A program made the translations under genes and the position numbers. Shown in pieces: positions 23,332 through 36,423 of a stretch of DNA of 64,000 nt. A model generated the notes under the pieces. The model had not been told where the DNA came from. It saw nothing but the letters and a program-made list of their open reading frames with translations, and did no database searches. Each line of letters begins with the position of its first letter. Positions within the stretch are counted from its first letter, which is position 1. This DNA is from Calcarisporiella thermophila CBS 279.70 (lineage: Eukaryota; Calcarisporiellomycota), in assembly GCF_041956535.1 (NCBI RefSeq), contig NW_027192197.1, positions 383,829 to 447,828 on the forward strand, read 5' to 3'.

Positions 23332-23522
23332 GCTAAATATAATGATGGAATTGGTAGGAAGTTTGACTATTGCAAAAAGACGAATATTGGTTTAATATAT
23401 GCTGGCGGAAATTAATTGGGCAAATAAATTGATGAGTGACTGGTATTTTTCCATGTCCCGCAATTATTTTCCACGTTAATCAAAACAGCTTTGGAATAAT
23501 GATATTTTATGCTTGATATAAA

Positions 23523-25172
23523 ATGAAGCAAGGCCCGTTAACAGTACTCGAGTTTTACAGCGGAATAGGTGGTATGGTAAGAATTCATAGCATTAATTCA
23601 TTGGTTCATTTTAACTTATTTGCAATCCAAATATAAGCATTATGCCCTCCACCATACGAATATTCCTTACCGTATTCTCAAGGCATTCGACATAAATACC
23701 TTTGCAAATACAGTTTATGAGCATAATTTTGGAACGGGGATTGTGGTTCAAGTACTTTATATTTTTTTAAGTGTTACACTTTATATACTTTTAACCCATA
23801 AACTTTTTATATAGAGAAATATTGAAGCCTTGCCTTTGGAATATTTTGATCGCTTGAAAGCCAATTTGTGGACAATGTCACCTCCATGTCAGCCATATAC
23901 CCGCATTGGATTAGCAAAAGGATCAAAGGACACGAGGGCCAAAAGTTTTCTTAAATTGATGGATGTTTTACCCCAAATGCAATTCCCTCCCGAGTATTTA
24001 TTAGTCGAAAATGTCAAAGGCTTCGAAGTAACATAACTCACTAGAGATTCTCGTATGATTTTATGAAGCTAATATAGCCTGCGTTTATATCAAAGGAATC
24101 AGATAGCCGAGATTTACTAATTGAGACCTTGAGCAGATGTGGTTATGCATTCCAGGAATTCCTCTTATCACCTATACAATTTGGCATCCCCAACTCGAGA
24201 TTAAGATACTATTTACTAGTGAGCGTTGTTTTTAAAGCTTTTTCTGCGATAATATGGTGACTTTTTTTTCTCTCTAGGCTGTTCGTACTCCACGAAAATT
24301 TTCCAATCCACCTACCAACACCATTATCTCATATATTCCAGGTACCAAGTGTATAGTCGAAAATAAGAGTCAAGAGCAAAACGATAATTCTCTAGAAGAA
24401 TATGTCATATCAGAAACTAGCAATCAACTCCCAACGCTCAGGGAATATCTTGGCTTGCAAGTAAACCTAGAGAAGGGTGAGGAATACAGAGTTCCTGATA
24501 AGGTTGGTTATTGAGAAGTAATATGGCTACATTTATACTTATATTACACTTTTTACGGGTAGATTCTTCAAAAATATGGACTACTATTTGGTATGTGAGC
24601 TAATATCTCGTGTTATTCAATACAATATTCATTGCTCTTTTGATACTGTTAAAAAATTAGATATTGTAAAGCCATCTTCTAAACGAAGCTGCTGCTTTAC
24701 GAAAGGTTATCATCGTTTAGTTGAAGCAACAGGTGATAATATTTTTTACAGTTTCCTTTATTTTTCCTTACCACTAACCATCTTCGATTATTTTATATAT
24801 ATTTAGGATCAATTCTTCAGATGGAAGAAAATTTAGATGTAAGTGTGATTTTCCACACATCACACACAGGATATATTATTTAATAAATTAAAATATATTT
24901 AATACATTCCCTAATAGACTTATCAGTATGCGGTGGAAGGCAAGATGGATGTATTGCGGTTACGTTATTTCACACCGGAGGAGATCGCTTTACTTATGGG
25001 ATTTCCAATTAGAACTGATCAAGCCGCAAACCATTTGATAAACCATACCGATATATACTTTTCATTCCCACCCTCCATTTCTCTCCGCCAGCAGTATCGT
25101 CTACTTGGCAATTCTGTCAATACATATGTTGTATCGCAGCTCTTACGTTATCTATTAAGTAGTTCAGAATAG
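23523..25172 (+). CDS. DNMT2: tRNA (cytosine-38-C5) methyltransferase, DNMT2/Pmt1 family
   Basis: Exons: 23523..23576, 23638..23751, 23815..24027, 24096..24218, 24278..24502, 24563..24590, 24661..24732, 24807..24838, 24918..25172; 371 residues. The DNA-methyltransferase fold is used here on tRNA-Asp C38. Visible motifs: VLEFYSGIGGMHYAL (I), AFDIN (II), MSPPCQPYTRIG with the catalytic Cys (IV), ENVKGFE (VI), GIPNSRLRYYLL (VIII), CFTKGYHRLVEATGS with the CFT triplet diagnostic of DNMT2, and YRLLGNSVN (X). About a dozen extra residues are inserted after MGFP near the end. All catalytic motifs are intact, so the enzyme should be active. Confidence 0.95.
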
Positions 25173-25362
25173 ACCAATTTTCCAATTAAATAAAAACATT
25201 TAATATTGAAGCTGGATTTATTACATGCGAAAATAAATATGAAATTAATTATATGAAAGGAAAAAAAAAGCACATTAAATAACATGAGTATACGCGCTTA
25301 GGTGCGCTCTAAAATAGATTTAAAATATTTTTGATAATTTAGGCATCTATGGGTAACTGCAG

Positions 25363-27450
25363 TTAGTGAAGACTGACTTCCTTTGAAACTTGTGCTGCTG
25401 GCTCATTTTTTCGTGTCTTCGGGAGCTGGGGCTTTTTCAATAACAATAGTGATAGGAAGCCTACTCCCCATAGTATGACGCAGGTGCGGAAACACCATTG
25501 AATACCTGAGACATACTCTGAAATAACATGATTGCGCAGCTCCGGTGCCAATTTTTGGATTTCTTCCATATTATTTTTGACTACCTCAATAGGAATGGGT
25601 AGATCAGTTAGACCGGAAGCAAGTTGGTTGTTAATGATGGTGCCGCCTAGCGCAATTCCGATTGCCATACCGACTAATATGCCATTTAAGTGGTTAATAT
25701 CTGAATAGATCAAATCAAAGTATTTGGGATAATAATTACCTGTTCTAAAGAAGAGTGTCACGCTTGTAGACACAGCAATATCCTTAGGAGGTACTGAGAC
25801 TTGCGATACCAGTAAAAGATTCTGGATATTCAAACCAAGCCCGAAAGAGGGTATAATCGTATATCCAATCTGTCTAGCCCGGCTACTGTATTGGTCTAGA
25901 GTCGATAATATACCTGCTCCCACTACCATCGCAACAAAACCAACCCAAATAAAGATACGTAGACTCCCAGTTTTCGAGACGAGAATGCCTCCAGTAATGC
26001 TAAAAGCCACCAGAACGACTGTAGACGGGATAAGCTGAGCACCACTAGTTGTGGCATCTTCTGAAAGAACGACTTGAAAATATACCGGCATCTAGAATTT
26101 ATATCAAAAGAGTTAGTTCAGTTTCAGGATATATCCAAGATGCGCCATAAGCAAGGGGCTTACGTAGAAAAGATAAAGGAAAAAGCCTATGCCAAAAAGC
26201 AGCGAGGCAAACGTAATTATAGAGAAGTTGCGGATACGAAAGAGTCGCAGAGGGATAACAGGATCGAGAGCTAACTTGGCCTCTACAGGTAGGAATGCCA
26301 AAAGAGCCACAAATCCCACTACGAATAGCACAATGATGGTTGGTGAGTTCCATGCAAGCTGATTGCCGCCGAGACTGATTGCTAAGAGTATAAGAATGAC
26401 GGCCGCACCAAGAGTAAAACTGCCGAGATAGTCAATGCGCTTAATCTTTGACTTGAAATCACCCTTCACAGGGGGAAGGCGAAGCACGAAAATGATCATC
26501 AATATCGCAACTGCACCAATAGGCAAGTTCACGTAGAAAGCCCAACGCCAAGTTGCTCTATCCACAAATACACCACCAAGGAAAGGGCCAATGACACTAG
26601 CAATTGCCCAAGCGGCTCCTATCAAACCCTGATATTTTCCGCGATCTCTTGGAGAGGTTATGTCTATACAGAGAAATGATCTAAGATTATGCGCAAAAAA
26701 TTGTATCCAAGAATAGCTCGCTTTTTACCTGCCATTATTATCATCGCAAGAGAAATCACTCCTCCTCCTCCAATTCCTTGGACAGCTCGAAAAACAATTA
26801 GCATTACCATGCTATTGGAAGCACCGCATACAGCTGAAGCGCCCAAGAATACTAGAATTGCGAAAAGAAAAGTTGGACGTCGACCAAAGATATCTAAGAA
26901 AAAAACAGCGCAATTGATGAATAAACATAGAATATTCACTAAAGTTAAAAGATAAATACCGGAAAATCGTCCATATAGAGGTTGAAATATTGTCATAGTA
27001 ATTTGATACGATGTTCCCACCCATGATATAAGACTAAGTGCGTTAAATCTGTGTACAAGGAACGATTAGCTACAAAATATCAGGAGGGAAGGAAAAAAAG
27101 ATCTTACTCTGAAGCAAGTTTTGGTAAGGCAGTGCTAACGATTGTCTGGTCAAGAGCACACAATAGAACAGAAAGGCATAGTCTAATAAATCAGATTTAG
27201 TTTTCAACAGTCGAAATATGGCCTTGATGATTTTGCATCTTTACCCTATACAGATCAAGATAACGTTTTTAAAGGGTAAAACTGCCGATTGACCGCCCAT
27301 GTCAGTTGGTGCGTTCTCTGTCGTGCCCTTCTCCAAATCGTCTCTCTCTTGCAATTCAAGAGTTTGATCTTCGGAAGGAACTTCCCTCATTGCAGAATTA
27401 CCCTGCTGCTCGATATTTTTGGGTGGTGTTGCTAAGGTTGATTCCGACAT
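25363..27450 (-). CDS. Major facilitator superfamily exporter, DHA2 (14-TM drug:H+ antiporter) type
   Basis: Exons (minus strand): 27450..27245, 27182..27108, 27048..26960, 26893..26729, 26663..26164, 26091..25740, 25673..25363; 565 residues. A hydrophilic N-terminus of about 55 residues is followed by helix 1 ending ALDQTIVSTALPKL, the DHA2 signature. Then come WVGTSYQITMTIFQPLYGR, the loop motif A DIFGRRPTF, QGIGGGGVISL, DRGKYQGLIGAAWAIASVIGPFLGG (antiporter motif C) and WRWAFYVNLPIG. The number of hydrophobic segments and the length fit 14 membrane spans. Family members export drugs, toxins or vacuolar amino acids; the substrate here cannot be told. No biosynthetic gene cluster is next to it. 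Confidence 0.93.
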
Positions 27451-28319
27451 GACGCTCTGTTATGAACCTTAATGAGCCTCTAAGACAAGATGGACCTTAG
27501 GGATAAAATGTCAAACCAAAACCATCCTTTTATATTGTAGCCGGGGCGGAACGAATTCAACCGCAATCCTGGATAAATTAATATACTATTTTGGCTAATA
27601 AGGGAAATCTGATTAATCAATGGTGACCCGCAGTATTCGATTTCCTTATATATACCCCAATTTGAAGGTAAGACGCAATACTCTGGACTGCGTCAGTGGA
27701 AGAACGTTGATCCAACGGCTCACCGGATAAATACCAGAATCTTCACCCCTCCATCAGCCCAAAAAAGCCGATTCCGACCGCTAGCTGTTGTACACAAGCC
27801 AGGATTGCCTTCGCCATGCTCGTTAAGCTCCCTTAATTATACTCTTTGAGTCACTTAGAATTGGTAATCTGAGAATGAATGGCTCTTGGCTCTGGAGTGC
27901 TATAGTTGTGGAACTATCACTCCTAATACTGGCATGTTACTCATCGCTTCTTTGCGTCGACAATCGTCAGAGAAACGGCTAAGAACTCGATGATTAAAGC
28001 TAGCTGATAGGCTCTACAAAACAAAAAATATATTTGTAGGATTATATGAGCATCATATCTGGATTACAAAATTTGTTCAACACAACAACACACTTAATTT
28101 CTTTCTTACAATATCACCAATATTCGGTCTTTAAATGTTGACGTTGATATACCATTTCCAAAAATTGATTATATGGATAAAATCTGCAGCAATCTGAAAC
28201 TATAACTGCGCCATACAAAGTTCATTCACATGTGTCGTTAATATTTCGTGTTCAAGTGAAATTATACTCGTAAAGACATTATATTATACTAAAAAAATCT
28301 TGAACATTACTTTAATGTG
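27451..28319. other. Divergent promoter region
   Basis: About 870 nt between the MFS exporter (minus) and the long helical-protein gene (plus). It should carry both promoters. TTTTATATTGTAG near 27530 could be the exporter's TATA. No gene seen. Confidence 0.5.
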
Positions 28320-31300
28320 ATGGCCTCTCTAACTGTTGATAATTCGGTCTATACCCGATGGTGCCATTTGATGCTAGGGTTCATTACGGATGGTAACCCA
28401 ACGGGAATCAGTCGCCTTTCTGTCTTATTACATCAGCTGGAACTCTGCGGAACAACTGAGCTCCATGGTATAATCCTATTTTTACCGAGGCTTTCATAAG
28501 CAGAGTTAATTGATATTTTTACAGGCAGAAAATGCACTGGCATAGTCTATATCACGGATCCTTTTCGCGATCAAAATTTGCCTAATCTCTTCAACAAAAT
28601 CGATCGTGGCAAATTTGATCTAAAGAATATTTCTCGATGCCTGCATACCGACTCGTGGAGCCCTTTGTTAAAAAAGGGGACTACGTAATTCTCTGCTTGA
28701 ATTTTATTTTATCAATTTTAGTTATAATACATATTTTTTATTATCACCAATAGTTTAGATTCAACTGCATCATCTACTTTGGAATCTCTCTGCCTGCTTA
28801 CTCTTTATATTCCAAGATTTTTAGATGGGTTGCAGAAAACAGAGGATGATTCATTGTTGCAAGACATATTAAGTAAGGTGAGCTCGCTTGAATTTTCAGA
28901 ATAATTTAAATAAGATTTCGTATCCATTGATTGTGTTAATAGAAACTGCCTAAGAAACCTTCAAAAGTATTTAATGTGGCGCTATGGCAAGAGGCATTTA
29001 AGGAGCGAAATTTACGACTGTATAACGTTCAGGATATGATAGATCCCACTCGGTGAATACAACATATAAAATTGAAGAGCCATGCTGTTATCTAACTAGC
29101 TTGTGGCATTGCTTATACTGTGATAGTCCTGCACCCTTGAATTTGTTTTTAAATGAGGCATTAGAGAGAATCCGGCTAGCAAATATAGATCTATTAGGCC
29201 GTATCCAAGGGTTAATTAAATATTCTAATTCTACTAGGAATAGGTTTCATTGCTAAAAATTATCTTTCGATAGAAGGAAAGAAACTGCGTCAACAATTAG
29301 TGAGGAAAACTCTAAACAAATGGCAAGAATCCTTTCTACTAGTTTTTACACAATCCTCGAGTTTTCCAATTGGAGTTTACCCATGGTTAGTTAAACGAGC
29401 TCGATTCTATTCTCTACTACGGGTAACTGATTCCTGTCATATCGCAGATTCTTGAAAATATTGTGCTCTTTTCAACATTTGCCGACAAACTTCCAACCTC
29501 CTGGTTTACTCCGGAATTTTTGGATGCAACTATTCAAATTGTTAAAAGATTGGATACTTCAACTCATATATCTTTGGAACAAACTCGGGCTTTGACCACT
29601 GTTTTCAGTTTATGGAGTGCCTGGCTTCGGCGCTTAGGTTAATACTCTTTATGTAATGGTGAATTCTTTGTCATTAACCATTTTACTTTAGGTCAAATGA
29701 AACCAAATGATTATGTGACCACTATAATTGACTGCATGAATTCGCAATTGACCTCTGAGAATATGCATCCTGATATGACACAACCAATACTAACTGGGTT
29801 AGCTTTTGCGACAGGTATACTAATATCTGGGCAATATTTTTAATCAATAGTTTATCTTAATTAATGCTTAACAATTTTTAATTAGGCAAATTCGGAGACG
29901 ATCACGATGTTAAGCTCGGTAAATCTCTCTACCAAGCTTTGGAGATTATTAGAACCGACGTAACATGGTTTATGTATTATCAAACTATATCCCACTTAAT
30001 ATTGAAAACACCCAATGTTAATTAATTTCTTTAATAGTGGAGAGCGCGCTGATATTTTATTTGCCAGTATAGCGCATTTCTTTTTATTTTCCAAGTCCAC
30101 CGAAACTTTGCGTATATTAACCCAACAATTGCTTGATATTGCATCTGATACTCTAATTAACTTGGATGCTGCCATGCAATTACTGAGACTATTCCAATTT
30201 GTTTGGGCGGATAAAAAACGCCGTTCGATGAAGCAAAAATTTTCAGAGAAGGCTCTTTTGGAGTGGCGCACAGGGATATTGGATGGAATTGATATGGCTA
30301 GAAAGACTGGGTGCGGATTGACATGTGTATTGGCGTCTGGAGGTGTTTTGTAAGGGTTTTCTTATTTATATTTATCATGTTCAATTAATTTTATTGCTGT
30401 TCTATTGGTTGTTATAGGAGAGCATCCATAGACGAGATTAAAAACTTACAAAGTAGGTGGTTGAAATCGCCTAAGAAGTACCCGATTCATGAGCGTGCTA
30501 TGAATCTATTTCTTGAAACCCTGCGCGATTTTAATGGCTCTCAAAAATACGATATTGAATATATGGGAATACCAGCCTTATCTTTTGCTTGTGCACGGTG
30601 CTTACCAGATCTACCTCGGGACAAGCTGAAATGGAATGAATTAGAAGTATATTAATATTTTCTATTGGACGTAAAGATTGGAGGCTAGAATATTTCTCTT
30701 TCATTTTATAGCATACTCGAGATTTATTATTGGCATATTTGCTCAGAAGTGATTTGGCTCTGGAATGTGCAAGTCTTTTGGCAGATATTAATGAAGAAAT
30801 CCCGGCATTACCCCCTAAGTCACTAGACGCTCTAGAATTGTTGGTATGTCAAAATGGCTTCTATTTTTTAATTTATTTAGGGATCTGATCACCTTTAATT
30901 AAATATTTATAATTTAGCCCAATACTTCAAGAATTTATTTCAGCCTTCAGAAGAGAATGAATACTCCACTATATAGAGAAGTTGGCCGTGTTTCTAGATC
31001 ACTTGCACTCCTGTTGGAAGCACAAATGAGCAACAGTGAACATCCTGAAACAGCAGAAAAGGTTTTAGAAGTTTTGAAGCTGTAAGTCTCAAAGAATTCA
31101 TAGAAACGCAATTCAAATTTTAATTAATTTTAATCACATGTTTTAGAATGCACGCATTCACTGAAAACCTTGTGGTAGATTGGGATCGTTGCATTATTAG
31201 CGATTCTCTCCAAAGTAAAATAATATTAATATTTATAAATACCATTTTTTCAACGTTTTTCGTAGATTTTGTAGAGGAAATACCAAAATTGAAAACTAAG

Positions 31301-32692
31301 CAAGGGAAATCGCAACTAAACCTTTTCAACTTCGAAAATATATTATCCGCACCGAGCATGCTATGGCGACATCTAAAAGTTGTCCTATTTTCATATACTA
31401 TGGTGTTTCAATCGATAATGCTCGAATCAACTCCCCCAATATCTGGAGAATTAGATGCAGCGATAGGTAATCATTGGTTTTTTAACTTCAATTTTTCATT
31501 TCGATTTACTCCCCTTTTGCTTTTTTAAAATAGCTGCAACCATACTCCAATGCTTCGCGTCACTCAATTTTATTATTCGACGTGTTGGACCTGGTTTTAC
31601 AGCATATGAGCGAATTCTCGACAACTCGCTGCATAGAATAGCTACCATTGATGGGCGTAAGCGTGCAAACCTTTTAATACATCAAGAAGTATCCGAATGG
31701 ATGCGTGGTGGAGCAAACAACGTGATAATTGCACCTGATAACAACAATAGCGGTATTAGTGTCGGAAATTGGGGCCAGCGTAGTAAATTGCTTTTTTGGA
31801 TGGATGCAATAGAGCGCCTTATGCCTGTACTGGAAGATGAAATATTGGAGGAAGATGTTATACCACTAGTTTTTCCGTGAGTAATCTAGGCTTATTCAGA
31901 TGATGCACTCCAGAGTAAACTAACGCCATGTATTTGAAGGTATCTGAGGAATATAGGAGACAAAGATCTGTATGAGTCTGCTCATTCGGTAGTACTGGCC
32001 TTACTTTCGAACCAAAAACGCATTTCAAAACAGGTGTCCATTGACTATGCTGACATATTATTGAGCGTAAATAGATTTCCTGCTTCTATCTAATTTGACT
32101 TGACATGATGTATCTTGATTTGTAGGAATATCCTTCTCACCTTACGGCCGATCAACTTCGTGTCGCTTATACCTCACTTATTCAATCTCTCTCATTAGTT
32201 GATGATGCAGTTACTTGGCTCCTAATTGACAAGTTGATCAAGTGCATCGAAGAGATGCCGGCTGACCCAGTGCTCACAGCTGAACGTCGCAGAAAAAATT
32301 TAAAAATTCCCATTTTGAATGTGAATGTCTCTACCGAAAAAACACCCGCAGCAGCAACAGCGGCGATGCTTCTCGCGGGATGGAAAGGCGACTCAGAAAA
32401 GGACCCAATTACTTTCCTTCTCTCTCGCAATCGTCTCATTGTAACGTTAATGGACCAGCTGCGGTCGGTGACCAATCTGAGTCTATATGGACATCTACTC
32501 AAAACAATAAGGCGGCTAGTTCTGCAGGAGTCGAGCCCGTACACACGCCACGTTTTACTAAAATCTCTGTTAAATATAATCGGTGGAGATGGAATGGGGT
32601 CAAGTTTGGGGCTTGATGAGACGAAGCGACCTACGGCAGTTCGATGGTATTTGGATTTGAAACAGGAGGTAGAGTCAATGCAATCCTCATAA
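28320..32692 (+). CDS. Large helical protein, possible peroxin-8-like protein
   Basis: Eighteen exons: 28320..28467, 28525..28684, 28754..28877, 28943..29052, 29100..29210, 29274..29385, 29448..29637, 29692..29814, 29886..29959, 30045..30349 (start least certain), 30418..30646, 30712..30843, 30918..31081, 31147..31214, 31266..31466, 31534..31876, 31940..32066, 32126..32692; 1,095 residues. There is no signal peptide, membrane helix or catalytic motif. The chain looks all-helical and HEAT-like. The C-terminal third (SAHSVVLALLSNQKR, EYPSHLTADQLRVAYTSLIQ, WLLIDKLIKCIEEMP) recalls fungal Pex8, a peroxisomal import factor, from memory. Against this, the protein is longer than most Pex8 and ends QSS, with no PTS1 tripeptide. 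Treat the assignment as a hypothesis. Confidence 0.55.
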
Positions 32693-32808
32693 TGGCTATA
32701 ATACTTTTAAATTTGGCCTTTAACACTTGACTTTAATATATTTATAACAATATGCTGCGTTGTTTATTCCAGCTTGTAAAAAGAAAATAAACAGCTCTAA
32801 CCAGTTTT

Positions 32809-34097
32809 CTATTCAATATTTGCCAATGCTTTCCTTAATTCATTTAACAGTATATCATTTTCTTCCACAGTCCCAACTGTAATTCGTAGACAAGCCTCGC
32901 ATCCAGGATCATTGCCCCTGAATCGCACTACTACTCCACGTGTTTCAGCCAACGAACGGTAGATACCCTCTGCCCGCTTGTTAGATGGTCTTCCACTTTT
33001 GTCCAATATTTGAACCAACAGAAAATTGGCATCATTGGCCCCAAGAATACGACCGATTCCTTCGGGACGCTTATTAGGATCACCCAATTCTCGTAGAAGT
33101 CTATCGCGCTGCTCATGGATCAAAGCACGATTCGAAAGCATAGTTTGAATTCCTGTGGGAGAAAGTGCCTCATTTGCAATGCGAGAGCTTGGATTTCCAA
33201 TATTATAGGGTGCTTTGGTGTTATTCATAATCTGTATGATATCTGGATTTGCTATTGCCACGCCCAAACTGTAGAGAAGGGATAAAGAAATAAAGAATTC
33301 ACTCCATGGAGGCCAAGATAGTCTATCCTTACCGAATCCCCGCCAAACCGAAGCTTTTACTTAATGTCTGCATAACCAGCAGATTGGGGTATTCATGGAC
33401 CCACGAAGCTACACTTCCCCTTGTTTCATCTGTGACGAAGTCCACGTAGGCTTCATCAACAACTACAATACCACGGTAGTGGGGATTTTCAAGTACAGCG
33501 CGAATAGATTCATGCGTAAGGCTTGTCCCAGTAGGATTTCCAGGCGAGCAAAGGAAGATGATTTTGATATCTGGATTATTTCGGATTGCCTCATCGATCT
33601 AAAAGAAAAGTGTTTGTAAAATCTGGAATCTTCTCCCAAAATGGGGACGCAATCATTACATCATTTAAACGCAGCTGAAATTTTCCCTCCTCAACATCAA
33701 GCATAACTTTAACAACTTCTACGTCATTAATTTGAGCCTGCACGCTATACATCCCGTATGTTGGTGGGGTAATTAAGATCTTATCTTTGCCAGGGATACA
33801 AAAGATTCGCATAACCAAATCGATTACTTCGTCCGATCCTACACCTACAAATATCTGCTTGATGGTGCGTAGATTGCGCAGTGATACTAGCTTCTCTTTA
33901 ATGTCAACCTGGTATGGATCTGGATATCTGTGGTCGCCATAGCCTGCGGGATCGATGGTTGCGGCAGGGCCAAAGGCATTTTCGTTGGCATCCAAAAGAA
34001 TTCCAGACGTATAATCATCTCTAGCACAGCGGTAGGGCTTGAGCACAAGAATGTTGGGACGGACTATGGAGTTAAGGTCGAAATTCTTTCTTGTCAT
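32809..34097 (-). CDS. HIS5: Histidinol-phosphate aminotransferase
   Basis: Exons (minus strand): 34097..33660, 33598..33333, 33268..32809; 387 residues. It is the PLP-dependent transamination step of histidine synthesis, making L-histidinol phosphate. The N-terminus has the family's LDANENAFGP. Further blocks are RYPDPYQ, VGVGSDEVIDLVMRIFC, TPPTYGMYSV, CSPGNPTG, VVDEAYVDF and TLSKSFGLAGIRLG, which holds the PLP lysine. The end shows VVVRFRGNDPGCEACLRITVG, where the phosphate-binding arginine lies. Length is normal. The 5' end is followed by an intergenic stretch with the 3' end of the septin gene; both genes run on the minus strand. Confidence 0.96.
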
Positions 34098-34377
34098 AGT
34101 TGTTGTGTTGTTTATCAGGTTTAAAGTTTACAAGATATCAGGAATGAAATTTAAAATTCGATCACAAATGTCATAATGACAAAAAATTTCTCTACCAAAT
34201 TTATTATTAGTGATAATTGAAACTCGAAAAATTTTTCATCCCATTATAATGAACAGAAAACAAAATGGAAATTGTAAGAATATAAGTACTGAAAATCAAG
34301 AAAATATGAAGAACTAGCAAATGATGGAAAGAAATTATTTCACTCTCAAGAACATATTTTTAGATCGATTATTCAAC

Positions 34378-36101
34378 TTAGCGTCTGAGACTTCTGTTAG
34401 CTCCCAGCTGCTCGAGCTCGGCCTCTAGTCGTTTAATTTGAGCATGTTGCTGCTCCAAATCTTTGTTCAAACGGTCTCTTTCCGTGATAAGCTAATGAAG
34501 GAGAGAAAGTCAAAATATAATAGGAAATAGGCCTAATTTCATAGAAACAACTTACCTGTTGCTCCCATTGACGGAATCGAGACTCCTCCAGTTTCACTTG
34601 TTCGGTAAAGCGGCGGCGTAACGCTTCTTCCTCCTCCCGGAACTTCGGATTGTCAAAGCGACGAACCTTAGGGTCACCAAACTTGCGGGTCTCCATTTGC
34701 TGCTGACGATAGTTTTCATAGTGGATCTCTTCCGTCGTATGGATTAAGTCAAGCATATGCGTGCGAATCAAAAGGGAGCGAAGCTTCTTGAAATCGCAGT
34801 GATCATCATTTTCAACTAGCAATAATCAATAATCCAATTTAAACAAATATAATCCACTATTTCAAGCAAATAAATTCAAAGATTGTCTTTACCCTCAGCG
34901 ACTCCCCAAGCATATTGCCTTCCTTTCACATTTCGTCCATCAGGAGTGACAACATCTTGGTCTGAGCCAATAATAGCAAATGGGGCGGCGGCCATTATCT
35001 CCTGGTTGCGAATAGTAGTCGATTCATCCTCAGACTCTATGGGGCAGCTATAAACACGGATGTCTTGAGCCGCAATTACATCACGAATCTAGGTAGTAGC
35101 ATAGTTTAGTATTGATCGTAGAAGGTGATATCATGTTAAGTAAATTGATCTCTACTTACCCTGCGCTTGAAGCGCTCCAGATCGGGACGAGTGAGAGTAT
35201 CAGCTTTAGCAATGACAGGAATCAAATTAACGCGGGAGCCAAGTCGTTTCATGACTTCAATATCCAGAGGTTTGAGGCTAAAAGCAATACCGGTTGTAGT
35301 TATTTTGCAATTGTAACTAACGTTAATTCTCCAATCAAACCTATGGCCTGTGGGTCTAATGAAATAAAGACTATGTATCGAGAAAGAGGAGTATTATTAC
35401 TTAAGAATTAAGATAAACAGCACATATATATATTACCAAGCGTGCACTCGCAAATCAGTGAGCTCACGGCGCACCGGCTGTTGTTCTTGCCGCATATAAT
35501 TCTCATGCTGATCATCAATGAAGTCCACAATTGGCACCCAGGAATCCTTACTGTTAACATAGTCGCCGAAGCCGGGGGTATCGATAACAGTTAGTTTTAC
35601 CCGAAACATCTTTTCTTCGAGTTCTATCATCTAAAGAGTTATTTCGGTTAAAGTGAGAGCAGAGATGAGCAGAAATTTACCCGCACGTGTGATATCAATC
35701 TCAACAGTTCGATCAAGCTGCTTCTGATGACGTTTTTTTGCCTCCTTATAATCCTTAATGGTGGTGGTAAAAAGTGTATTGATGAAAGTTGTTTTTCCAA
35801 GTCCAGACTCTCCTAAACAGTTTAAAAAATTTGGTTAGCAAAGTGAATATAACGCTAAACAGTGTACAAATTTAGAGCAAAGAACGAAGACAGAGTAGTC
35901 ATCCTCTCATTTTTTGAATACTGAAAGCTTCATCTTAAGAAACTCGGGATTGACCTTCCTTTTAACTAAGAAATGGGAAGATATATACTCACCGCACACC
36001 ATGATGGTAAAATTAGCACCCCGCTTTGCAACAATTTTATGACGCTGATTAGGGAGATTGGCAATACCAATATCCTGCGAGGGAGCTTGAACGGGAGCCA
36101 T
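34378..36101 (-). CDS. CDC12: Septin, Cdc12/AspC type
   Basis: Exons (minus strand): 36101..35993, 35812..35681, 35623..35437, 35370..35341, 35277..35160, 35088..34893, 34815..34556, 34491..34378; 381 residues. Septins form filaments at division sites and hyphal branches. The start [17 protein letters not shown] is typical of Cdc12 orthologues. GTPase motifs are GESGLGKT (P-loop), DTPGFGD (switch II) and AKAD (G4). [32 protein letters not shown] and [18 protein letters not shown] follow. Residues from about 320 are a charged coiled coil ending in LEAELEQL. One exon is only 30 nt (35341-35370), and the first intron, just before GESGLGKT, is 180 nt, the longest in the gene. Confidence 0.95.
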
Positions 36102-36423
36102 TATCACTCTAATTATGTATATAAAAAAATTGAGATGAAAAGGAGAAGAAAAAATGAAAGATGATGGTAAATACGATTTCTTATTTGAGCAATATAAAAG
36201 GACGCGACAGCAAGGAAAAAAAGGGGGTGAAACAGGTTTTGATCGAGAGAAAGCCACTACATCAACGGCATATCTTAAACTAGCTGAAACTCAATTTTAT
36301 AAAAATTATGAAAAAGGCAATATAAAATGTTAAATGGTACATACAGGGTAAGATATATTTATATGTTCAATGGAAATTGTGCTAGAATAACCTAAGGAAA
36401 AAGTACAAATACTATATAAGTCA
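36102..36423. other. Short intergenic region, septin promoter
   Basis: About 320 nt between the septin start and the 3' end of the TRP-like channel, both on the minus strand. TATAAAAG on the minus strand near 36192-36199 could be the septin TATA box. Confidence 0.5.

Noticed and set aside
25363-27450. Secondary-metabolite cluster around the MFS exporter
   Set aside because: No polyketide, peptide-synthetase, terpene or tailoring enzyme gene is nearby; the neighbours are DNMT2 and a helical protein.
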